A DNA stretch of 23,835 nucleotides from Syntrophaceae bacterium (GTDB lineage: Bacteria; Desulfobacterota; Syntrophia; Syntrophales; UBA2185): assembly GCA_003508565.1 (NCBI GenBank), contig DNUI01000038.1, positions 1 to 23,835 of the forward strand, written 5' to 3'. Below, in pieces: positions 7,899-13,782 of the stretch (position 1 is its first letter; each line of letters opens with the position of its first letter). Below the pieces are notes generated by a model. The model was not told the origin of the DNA. It saw only the letters and a program-made list of their open reading frames with translations, and searched no databases. The position numbers and the translations under genes were made by a program.

Positions 7899-8153
7899 CT
7901 ACTCTCTAATCATTTGTGTTCCGCATTCCGGGCAGCTCTGCCTGCTGCATGGGAATCCGACCTGATGCGCACTTTTGAACCCGCAATCTGGACACACACA
8001 GTACCCTGTAGCACATGCGGGTGATCGGCCGCCGCCGCCACTGGCTCTGCCCATTCCTCGTCCCTGACCTTGACCTTGCCCCTGGCCTTGACCTTGTCCC
8101 CGTCCTTTTCCTTGTCCTTGCCCTCTCGGGCCTGTTCCGTCTCTGTTTGGCAT
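7899..8153 (-). CDS. GQ-repeat protein with C-terminal zinc ribbon
   Basis: The protein opens with MPNRDGTGPRGQG, a start shared by small glycine-rich proteins that accompany NifX/Mrp genes. Residues 11-33 are a nearly pure Gly-Gln/Gly-Arg dipeptide run. The last 40 residues form a cysteine-rich domain (CATGYCVCPDCGF, CSRQSCPECG) with the spacing of a rubredoxin- or zinc-ribbon-like knuckle. The gene is 28 bases downstream of the NifX-like gene at 8182 and six bases before copy 2 of the ferredoxin-MinD ATPases. A role as a flexible, metal-binding adaptor is possible; no function is established for this type as far as I know. Confidence 0.8.
   Translation of the reverse strand: MPNRDGTGPRGQGQGKGRGQGQGQGQGQGQGRGMGRASGGGGRSPACATGYCVCPDCGFKSAHQVGFPCSRQSCPECGTQMIRE
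8061..8123 (-). repeat. Short tandem repeat encoding Gly-Gln/Gly-Arg dipeptides
   Basis: About ten 6-base units of the type GGTCAA/GGGCAA/GGACGG (minus strand) encode residues 11-31 of the GQ-repeat protein. The units vary at third positions, so this is an aged repeat and not a perfect microsatellite. Gain or loss of units would keep the frame and change only linker length. Confidence 0.8.
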
Positions 8154-8181
8154 AGTATTGCCTCCTTATTTTCTTTTTTTG

Positions 8182-8547
8182 TTAAGACATTCCTTTTTTT
8201 GCACTGACCGTCGGCCCCTGGGTTTTTTTGAATGCCCCTTCTTTATATTTTTCAATGGCTTCCCTGACCGTTCCGGAAACTCCCGTAAATATTTCTATCC
8301 CGCCGGCTTGAAGGGTCTGAAAGGCATTAGGACCCACATTGCCCGTCAAAACCGCCCTGACCTTTTTTGATGCCATCAATTGGCCCGATTGAATTCCCGC
8401 GCCTCCGGAGGCCTGCATGCTGGCATTGTCTATGGCCTGGAATTCCATGGTATCCGTGTCGACAATCATAAAATATCGACATCTGCCAAAACGGGGATCA
8501 ATGTTCGAATCCAGTGTAGTTCCTTCCGAGGTGATGCATATTTTCAT
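8182..8547 (-). CDS. NifX/NifB-C-type (orange protein-like) metal-cofactor binding protein
   Basis: This belongs to the dinitrogenase iron-molybdenum cofactor biosynthesis family, an RNase H-like fold that carries metal-sulfur clusters and includes NifX, NafY and the Desulfovibrio orange protein. Typical segments are RFGRCRYFMIVD (19-30), GGAGIQSGQL (48-57), AVLTGNVGPNAF (65-76) and GVSGTVREAIEKYKEG (88-103). The end is a short basic tail. The neighbours point to the ORP-like branch and not to nitrogen fixation: no nif structural gene is visible. The gene is 12 bases downstream of a second family member, and both are followed by the ferredoxin-MinD ATPases and mrp. Confidence 0.9.
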   Translation of the reverse strand: MKICITSEGTTLDSNIDPRFGRCRYFMIVDTDTMEFQAIDNASMQASGGAGIQSGQLMASKKVRAVLTGNVGPNAFQTLQAGGIEIFTGVSGTVREAIEKYKEGAFKKTQGPTVSAKKGMS

Positions 8548-8559
8548 TTCTTGGCTCTC

Positions 8560-8961
8560 CTATTCATGTTCGCATTTATCTTCGTGGGGGTGGTCGCACA
8601 CGGACTTTTCCACGCCATATCCTTTCCCCGCTCCGGGCTGACATAGGCTCTCTCCACCGACAAGGGTGCCTTTGATTAATTTGTCTATCGTGTCGGTTAC
8701 CTTACCCTCTATTCCTGCGATTGCTTCCATTTCCAACTCACGGAACAGTTCCACCGCCCGTGCTCCCATACCACCCGTTATGATGCACCGAACGCCTCTG
8801 TCATATAAAAAACGCGGAATAAACCCTGGCTGGTGTCCCGGGTTATCGATGACTTCACGTGCCGTGATGTTATTTCCGTCTAGGTCAACCAACGTGAAGG
8901 CGGGGCACCTTCCGAAATGGGCTGCTACATATTCCCCATCAGTTGCAATTGCTATCTTCAT
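8560..8961 (-). CDS. NifX-like metal-cofactor binding protein with His/Cys tail
   Basis: Second member of the NifX/orange-protein family in this run. HFGRC (15-19), AFTLVDLDG (21-29) and IITGGMGARAVELF (60-73) are the family landmarks; the GFIPRFLYDRG segment before the last is typical of the subgroup with a GGMGxRA motif. Compared with the neighbour at 8182, it has a C-terminal extension rich in cysteine and histidine (CDHPHEDKCEHE), which could bind metal. It differs enough from the neighbour to be an old paralogue. The ribosome site is GGAGG, seven bases before the ATG (CGGAGGATTTGGATG). Confidence 0.9.
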   Translation of the reverse strand: MKIAIATDGEYVAAHFGRCPAFTLVDLDGNNITAREVIDNPGHQPGFIPRFLYDRGVRCIITGGMGARAVELFRELEMEAIAGIEGKVTDTIDKLIKGTLVGGESLCQPGAGKGYGVEKSVCDHPHEDKCEHE

Positions 8962-8988
8962 CCAAATCCTCCGAAATCTTTAAAATTT

Positions 8989-9078
8989 TCAGACTATAAA
9001 TTTACTCACCGATACACTGCCGGTGATGATGAGGGCCGATGTACGATCGACCCCCACTCCCTCTACTTCCATGTTCAT
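8989..9078 (-). CDS. Possible micro-ORF, 29 aa
   Basis: Seven bases after the stop of the DUF5320-like gene, an ATG with GAGGG at ideal spacing opens a 29-codon frame (begins MNMEVEGVGVDRTSALI, ends SKFIV, stop TGA). It ends 27 bases before the NifX-like gene. The segment ALIITGSVSVSKF faintly recalls the ITGxxGxxA part of the NifX family, so it may be a worn fragment or a real short peptide. Only the ribosome site and position support it. Confidence 0.33.
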   Translation of the reverse strand: MNMEVEGVGVDRTSALIITGSVSVSKFIV

Positions 9079-9085
9079 CGTTCCC

Positions 9086-9451
9086 TCAACTTTCCTCTTT
9101 TTCGAGTGTGGATATGCGATTCTGAAGTTCATTCAGCTGGCCTTTAAGAAACTCAACCTGATCCTTAAGAGCTACTTTTTCCTCTTGACCTGTCCAGGCT
9201 GGACCATAAGATCCCGCGCCAAACTGAGCGCCTGTCCAGCCGAACGCGGGGAACCCGTAAACCGCCCTCTGCCATCCGGGAAGGCCCGTGGCAAAAAACC
9301 GGTTCCTCCGTCCTCTACCGCTGCCTCGACCGAAAAACCCGCGCCTGAAGGAAGGAGCCGCCACACCTTGGCGGGATGAGGCGCAGAAACCTCTGCCGCC
9401 GCCTGTCATAGGTCCCATTCCTGCAGGACCTGTTCCATCAAAACCTGGCAT
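9086..9451 (-). CDS. DUF5320-like glycine-rich protein with C-terminal coiled coil
   Basis: The product (121 aa from the ATG at 9451) begins MPGFDGTGPAGMGPMTGGGR, the signature start of the DUF5320-type small proteins. A Gly/Arg/Phe-rich middle follows (about residues 20-85). The end (EEKVALKDQVEFLKGQLNEL and onward) is a predicted short coiled coil with heptad leucines. An in-frame GTG lies nine bases upstream, but AAGGAGGTGAACAGT before the ATG makes the ATG the better start. The gene lies 5' of two NifX-like genes, which is a common arrangement in anaerobes; the function is not established. A near-consensus Fur box lies 23 bases upstream of the start, so expression is probably iron-controlled. 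Confidence 0.82.
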   Translation of the reverse strand: MPGFDGTGPAGMGPMTGGGRGFCASSRQGVAAPSFRRGFFGRGSGRGRRNRFFATGLPGWQRAVYGFPAFGWTGAQFGAGSYGPAWTGQEEKVALKDQVEFLKGQLNELQNRISTLEKEES

Positions 9452-9473
9452 ACTGTTCACCTCCTTTCTGATT

Positions 9474-9492
9474 GTTAATGATAATCATTTTC
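9474..9492 (-). promoter_or_regulatory. Fur box (17 of 19 consensus positions)
   Basis: The plus strand reads GTTAATGATAATCATTTTC, which matches the classical 19-bp palindrome GATAATGATAATCATTATC at 17 positions. It sits just upstream of the ribosome site of the DUF5320-like gene, and a fur gene lies 0.5 kb away. No convincing -35/-10 pair was seen beside it, so the exact promoter is open. Confidence 0.8.
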
Positions 9493-9493
9493 A

Positions 9494-9595
9494 TCATGAG
9501 AGAAAAAAATAATTGTCCGTAGAAATTAAATCTATTGTGTAATCATATACGTCCTCATTTCCACCCTGGAGCGCAATCTGGGTTTTGCTATTCAT
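9494..9595 (-). CDS. Possible micro-ORF, 33 aa
   Basis: The ATG at 9595 lies inside the last codons of the 98-aa gene (8-base overlap) and has AAAGGA at proper spacing. It encodes 33 residues (begins MNSKTQIALQGG, ends NYFFLS) and stops two bases from the Fur box. The composition is acidic and aromatic, unlike its glycine-rich neighbours. It could be a coupled small protein or chance; ribosome site and overlap are the only support. Confidence 0.33.
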   Translation of the reverse strand: MNSKTQIALQGGNEDVYDYTIDLISTDNYFFLS

Positions 9596-9884
9596 GATTT
9601 CCTTTATATTCTCTCACCGTTAGTTCGTTTTCACCTTCAAGTGTCGCTATACGGCTTTCAATTTCTGCGAGCTTCCTCCTGAGTTGTGAAGCCTTCATTT
9701 TCAGTGCTTCTTTATCTTCGTCCAGAGAATGTTCAGGTCTTGACGGTGTACCAAAAACGGTCCCGATCGCGCCCAGGATGATCAATCCTGCTCGTGCCCA
9801 TCTGACAAGGCTACTGGAACCGCCCGCGGTGCCTCCTCTGCCCCGGCGTTTACCCTGGCCGGAAATATTTAAATATGGAAGCAT
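9588..9884 (-). CDS. Small membrane-anchored protein with coiled coil, 98 aa
   Basis: The start MLPYLNISGQGKRRGRGG follows AAGGAGA at good spacing. A Gly/Arg/Ser-rich segment is followed by one hydrophobic stretch (ARAGLIILGAIGTVFG, about residues 30-45) that could cross the membrane, then a charged heptad-type helix (KASQLRRKLAEIESRIATLEG) that looks like a coiled coil. This layout, glycine-rich then coiled coil, resembles the DUF5320-like protein downstream, so the two may be distant relatives or partners. A Fur-box-like site lies about 90 bases upstream. Function unknown. Confidence 0.7.
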   Translation of the reverse strand: MLPYLNISGQGKRRGRGGTAGGSSSLVRWARAGLIILGAIGTVFGTPSRPEHSLDEDKEALKMKASQLRRKLAEIESRIATLEGENELTVREYKGNHE

Positions 9885-9972
9885 AGGGAATCTCCTTCAC
9901 GAATCATACTCTGGCCCTTTTCCTCAGGGCTTTTCCGTTAAGATTTACAAAGGTGTTATCCTTTAAAAATAT

Positions 9973-9991
9973 GTAAACGGTAATCATTATC
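9973..9991 (-). promoter_or_regulatory. Fur-box-like site (15 of 19)
   Basis: The stretch ending TAATCATTATC matches the right half of the Fur palindrome perfectly and the left half partly; overlapping half-sites continue to the right (ATCATTTCATTTG). It lies between the fur stop at 10014 and the 98-aa gene, so it would control the latter and what follows. Confidence 0.6.
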
Positions 9992-10013
9992 ATTTCATTT
10001 GAAAAAAATTTAG

Positions 10014-10487
10014 CTATTTTCTTTCACTACAGCTCTCGCATACACCGTAGAACTGAATGAGATGGTTTGTAATTGTAAATTTATATTTCCTGGATAAACC
10101 TTCTTCCGTTTTTTTCAATAATGCAACTTCTTCATCAATAAAATCCGTATAATCAACTATGTGGCCACAACCTGTGCATACCAGATGGTGGTGGTGATTC
10201 TTGCCACTGGAACTTTCCGCCAATTCGTACCTGGCCCTGCCGTGGCCAAAATCAAATTTATTCACCAGGCCTATGGTATCGAGAATGTCTAATGTCCTGT
10301 ATATCGATGTCAGGCCGATATTGGGATAAATTTTGTGCACCCTCATATAGATATCTTCGGCACTTAAATGCTCGTCAGCCTGCGATAGAACATCAAGGAT
10401 TGCCTCCCGGCCCAAAGTCATCCGATAGCCATGACCCTTGATTTTTCTGTGGCACCACTGGTATCCTTTACCATATTCCTGTTTCAT
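10014..10487 (-). CDS. fur: Ferric uptake regulator (Fur family)
   Basis: Fur-family metalloregulator, a dimeric repressor. The winged-helix part contains GLTSIYRTLDIL (about residues 58-69), the usual recognition helix. The metal-binding hinge HHHHLVCTGCG (98-108) and the C-terminal CESC pair (150-153) supply the structural zinc and regulatory sites. The frame opens further up at 10526, but GGGAG six bases before the ATG at 10487 favours this start (157 aa). Fur and not Zur or PerR is chosen because Fur-box-like sites and feoAB lie downstream; the sequence alone does not exclude the others. An imperfect AT-rich inverted repeat at 10523-10541 lies upstream and could be an autoregulatory site. 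Confidence 0.88.
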   Translation of the reverse strand: MKQEYGKGYQWCHRKIKGHGYRMTLGREAILDVLSQADEHLSAEDIYMRVHKIYPNIGLTSIYRTLDILDTIGLVNKFDFGHGRARYELAESSSGKNHHHHLVCTGCGHIVDYTDFIDEEVALLKKTEEGLSRKYKFTITNHLIQFYGVCESCSERK

Positions 10488-10506
10488 GAATGGCTCCCAT
10501 ATTATG

Positions 10507-10782
10507 TTAATGGTTTTCATTGTCATTAAATATTAAAATGATACTTTTGTCAAGAAGTTTTTTCAATCCTGTATATTTTAAAGTCAGCTCGGGAAGCCTT
10601 TCATCTTTCAGTAGATCCAGGTTTTCTTTTACTGTCTCTTTGATCACTTTATACACTTTAATCCCGTCAGCATTGAGTTTCATAAGAGCCGCTGCTCCGA
10701 TCCCGCCGACAACCATCGCGTCAATCTTATGTCCGCCCATGGTCATAAACGGTTCAATAAAAAAGACCTTGATCTTTGACAA
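10507..10782 (-). CDS. Short NifX-like protein lacking the usual N-terminus, TTG start
   Basis: Residues from about 17 onward (GGHKIDAMVVGGIGAAALMK, then GIKVYKVIKETVKENLDLLK) match the second half of the NifX/orange-protein fold, including the VGGIGxxAL motif and the GIKVY strand. The usual first half, with the FGR motif, is missing. An in-frame TAA lies 18 bases upstream of the TTG at 10782, so no longer form exists here. Translation would have to begin at this TTG or at internal ATGs, none with a clear ribosome site. It may be a decayed gene or a truncated but working variant. It ends 19 bases before fur, so it is probably cotranscribed with it. Confidence 0.6.
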   Translation of the reverse strand: MSKIKVFFIEPFMTMGGHKIDAMVVGGIGAAALMKLNADGIKVYKVIKETVKENLDLLKDERLPELTLKYTGLKKLLDKSIILIFNDNENH

Positions 10783-10863
10783 AGTGAAGGATATTTAAAC
10801 AACAGGAAACCAAATACACCTTTCATTGCTCGCGGGGAGCGTGGCTGACCTTGGAGAGATGCC

Positions 10864-12600
10864 ATGAGAGAACAAAACGAGAGTGTGTTCGAACAGGGTC
10901 ACACTGAAATCAAAGCCATATCAGCATCCATTCTGGATTCAATACCCCATGCCGTTATCGGCTTGAAGAATCGCCGGATCATTTTTGCCAACCATGCGGT
11001 GGAATCTGTCTTTGGTTGGAAACCGGATGAATTGATAGGTGAAACGACGCGGATTTTGTACCGGAGTGATGAAGAATACGAAGAGATCGCGCGATATGCC
11101 TATCCAGCGCTTGAGAAACAGCGGACATACAGCAGGGAATATTCCTGCCGTCATAGAGATGGACGTGACATTATATGCCTGGTGAGCTCTTCGAGAATAG
11201 GGGAAAGCCTGCAGGATGGGATGATAGTGGTGACGTATTCTGATATTAGCGACCGGAAGAGGGCTGAGAAGGCGCTAAATGAGTATAAAGCACGGCTTGA
11301 GAAAATGGTGGTGGAACGTACAGTTGATCTGAGAAAAACGACGGTGTGTATGCAACATGAAGTTAAAGAGCGGGTATCTGCTGAGTTAAGGCTTCATGAA
11401 GCCCACGTGAAACTGCTCAGCATCCTCGAAGGGTTGAATGAGGCTGTATACGTCAGTGACTTGAATACGCACGAGATCCTTTATATCAATAAACGTATGA
11501 GGGATATATTTGGGAATATTTTAGGAATGAAGTGTTGGCAGAGGATCCAGAACCAACCGGGGCCCTGTTATTTTTGTACCAGTAATGAATTATTGACGTC
11601 AAAGGGAGAGCCAACGGGTATTTATAATATTACCGAACACTATCATGCAGTGCAGGATATTTGGTTTCTGACCCAGTACCGCGCAATTCAGTGGGTAGAC
11701 GGGCGGATTGTAAGGCTGGAGATTGCCATGGATATCACCAAGCGCAAATGGGCGGAGAAGGCGGTGCATGAAATTCACTTACAAAAGAAGGCCATTCTCG
11801 ACAACATTCCCGATATGGCCTGGCTAAAGGACACGGAGGGCAGATTTATCGCGGTGAATGAGGCCTTCGGCAAGGCGTGTGGTCTGATACCGGAAAAGGT
11901 TGTCGGCCTGACTGATCTCGATATCTGGCCGGAGAAATTGGCAGAGAAATACCGAGAAGATGATAGAAGAGTTATGGGTTGCGGTAGCCGAAAACAAGTG
12001 GAAGAACCTCTGGTGGGTAAAAACGGAGATGAGATGTGGCTCGAAACAATAAAAACACCAATCAATGATGAGAAAGGGAATATTATAGGCACGGCGGGGA
12101 TTGCCCGTGACATTACCAGGCGTAAACGTGCGGAGGATGAGTTAAAAAAACATGAGAATGAACTGGAGGCCAAGTCGAGGAACCTTGAAGAGCTTAATAT
12201 CGCGTTGGAAGTTCTTCTGAGGAAAAGAGAAGGAGATAAGCTGCAAATAGAACAAAAAATTGTATCAAACGTAAGAGAGCTCATACTACCGTATATGGAG
12301 AAATTGAAAAATAGTCGGTTAAATGCGGATCAGAAGGCCTGCATAAATATCATCGAGACACATCTTGATGATATCATCTCTCCCTTTTTAAATAATGTGA
12401 CCTCGAAATACGCAAATCTCACACCTCGTGAGGTTCAGATAGCCAATCTCATCAGAGTGGGAAAAACGACGAAAGAAATAGCGCAGATATTAAATTCATC
12501 GACCGCAACAATCGATTTCCACAGGAATAATATTCGCAACAAACTTGGCTTGAAAGACAAAAATATAACTCTTATGGCCTACCTGATCTCATTGTCATGA
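10864..12600 (+). CDS. Triple-PAS transcriptional regulator with LuxR-type HTH
   Basis: Three PAS domains are visible: about residues 15-135 (ends TYSDISDRKRAE), 182-298 (ends MDITKRKWAE) and 302-428 (ends GIARDITRRKRAE). Charged coiled-coil linkers follow the first and third. The end (519-578) is a LuxR/GerE helix-turn-helix: LTPREVQIANLIRVGKTTKE, then IDFHRNNIRNKLGL. There is no histidine kinase, receiver or GGDEF domain, so this is a one-component sensor that probably binds DNA directly. PAS2 carries Cys224, Cys235 and Cys238 (C-x10-C-x2-C), a candidate metal or redox site. It is divergent from the fur transcription unit with about 80 bases between, so mutual or shared control is possible. 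The ATG at 10864 follows GGAGAG. Confidence 0.88.
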   Translation: MREQNESVFEQGHTEIKAISASILDSIPHAVIGLKNRRIIFANHAVESVFGWKPDELIGETTRILYRSDEEYEEIARYAYPALEKQRTYSREYSCRHRDGRDIICLVSSSRIGESLQDGMIVVTYSDISDRKRAEKALNEYKARLEKMVVERTVDLRKTTVCMQHEVKERVSAELRLHEAHVKLLSILEGLNEAVYVSDLNTHEILYINKRMRDIFGNILGMKCWQRIQNQPGPCYFCTSNELLTSKGEPTGIYNITEHYHAVQDIWFLTQYRAIQWVDGRIVRLEIAMDITKRKWAEKAVHEIHLQKKAILDNIPDMAWLKDTEGRFIAVNEAFGKACGLIPEKVVGLTDLDIWPEKLAEKYREDDRRVMGCGSRKQVEEPLVGKNGDEMWLETIKTPINDEKGNIIGTAGIARDITRRKRAEDELKKHENELEAKSRNLEELNIALEVLLRKREGDKLQIEQKIVSNVRELILPYMEKLKNSRLNADQKACINIIETHLDDIISPFLNNVTSKYANLTPREVQIANLIRVGKTTKEIAQILNSSTATIDFHRNNIRNKLGLKDKNITLMAYLISLS

Positions 12601-12977
12601 GACTTTACAAAGTTCCCACTTTGTGGACATTGCCTCACACTTTCCATAGAGTATTCAGTGAAAGCAATCAATCTTTTAAAACTATTTAAATATACGCATA
12701 TTTTTTAATCGTCTTAGTATTGGGATTTACCCAATATAAACCCAATATTATCCTAACATTGCATTCCTCAGGTACTTGTCTTAATACATAGCCTATCTAT
12801 ACGGAAGATGCCGGCACTTCCAAACACGCGGTGAGTTAGCATCCTTATATCTTAAAAAATATCGATATACTAAAAAGGGTGTGAAGTAACGCCCATTTAG
12901 ACCGAACATCTTTGGATCTGGAAATAAATTGTAGGAATAGATGGACAGATATTACTACAACCAGAGGCAAGGTGTTT
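12601..12977. other. Intergenic, no gene; alternative hairpins
   Basis: AT-rich DNA with no credible gene. TATTGGG at 12718-12724 can pair with either of two CCCAATA copies (12730-12736 and 12741-12747), giving mutually exclusive stems. A weak 6-bp hairpin (ACAAAG...CTTTGT, 12607-12624) follows the regulator stop but lacks a T run. I could not recognise an insertion-sequence end before the OrfA start. Confidence 0.5.
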
Positions 12978-13325
12978 ATGGTTCCTGTTGAAGTGATTAC
13001 CAGTGTAAAAAAGAGGAGACGCCGTTGGTCTGCAGCGGAGAAGAAAGCAATGGTGCAGGAGGCGGAGCAGCAAGGGTTGAGCATTTCTGCTGCGGCGCGG
13101 AAGTTTGGGATCCATCCGAACCAGATTTTTCGTTGGCGCAAGCTCGCCCAGGAAGGAGCCCTGTTGGCTGTTCGAACTGGTGAAGATTTTGTCCCCGTGT
13201 CAGAAGTCAAAGATCTGAAGAAGCAGATTCTGGAGCTGGAGCGTCTTTTGGGCAGGAAGACAATGGAAGTGGAGACTTTAAAGGAGACTCTTCTTCATAT
13301 CATGTGTGAAAAAACAACACCATGA
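12978..13325 (+). CDS. IS3-family (IS2 group) transposase OrfA, solitary
   Basis: OrfA supplies the DNA-binding part of IS3-family transposase. The N-terminus has the helix-turn-helix (RRRRWSAAEKKAMVQEAEQQ, then SISAAARKFGIHPNQIFRWR), and the C-terminus the leucine zipper of the IS2 group (ELERLLGRKTMEVETLKETL). The reading frame is open further up to 12912, but MVPVEVITSVKKRRRR from 12978 fits the family start. The last residues (LLHIMCEKTTP) depart from the usual end. No OrfB with its DDE integrase core follows, and no terminal inverted repeats were found, so this is an inactive remnant unless supplied in trans. Confidence 0.8.
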   Translation: MVPVEVITSVKKRRRRWSAAEKKAMVQEAEQQGLSISAAARKFGIHPNQIFRWRKLAQEGALLAVRTGEDFVPVSEVKDLKKQILELERLLGRKTMEVETLKETLLHIMCEKTTP

Positions 13326-13782
13326 AAATTACTGGATAATCATCGTTACAAATCTTTGTGTGAAGAATGTCATGAGTTCTCGGGTACCACCAGTGGGGTG
13401 CTATCCTCACATGTTAGTAACGGGGTAAAAACCGGTCGGGTCAATGCCTCTAAGGATCTTATCACGAAAGTGATACGATCGTAACATGGTTGTACACCAC
13501 ACAGGTTAACTCTACGCCTCTTATGGATGTGCCGGCAAGGCATTCACTCTGTAGGAAAGATAAGACCTGAAAGGCGGGGATGGCGCCCCTCTTGTGAGAC
13601 CCGGGAGCAGAATCGCTCTTGTTAATGATAATCGGCAACAGGAAGGAATGTTTGTCTTATTAGGTGATTCTCGAAAAACAACAACAGTGAAAGGAGGTGG
13701 AAGTTTTTATAGCAGAGAGGAAGCACTGTTAAGCGGTTTAATTTTCTATGCGTGTTAAAATCGTGTAAAAGGAGGCTAAGGT
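13326..13782. other. Non-coding region, possibly structured RNA or group II intron remnant
   Basis: No credible reading frame in 457 bases. A stretch at about 13413-13440 (GTAACGGGGTAAAACCGG inside) resembles, from memory, the 5' part of some bacterial group II introns. A perfect hairpin with a GAAA tetraloop (TATCAC-GAAA-GTGATA, 13460-13475) lies just after it. A weak Fur-box-like match (14/19) lies at 13621-13639. A second AAAGGAGGTGG at about 13690 looks like a ribosome site without a start codon. It could equally be the leader of the CoA-transferase operon. Identity is not settled. Confidence 0.35.

Noticed and set aside
8040..8130. Repeat-rich DNA that might suggest a CRISPR array
   Set aside because: The units are about 6 bases, contiguous, and encode Gly-Gln dipeptides in frame; there are no spacers.
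8182..8961. Nitrogen fixation cofactor genes (nifX/nifB)
   Set aside because: The fold is the same, but no nif structural or regulatory gene is near; the neighbours are of the orange-protein type.
13621..13639. Possible third Fur box before the first CoA-transferase pair
   Set aside because: Only 14 of 19 positions match and the right half is poor, so I mention it only within the non-coding region.
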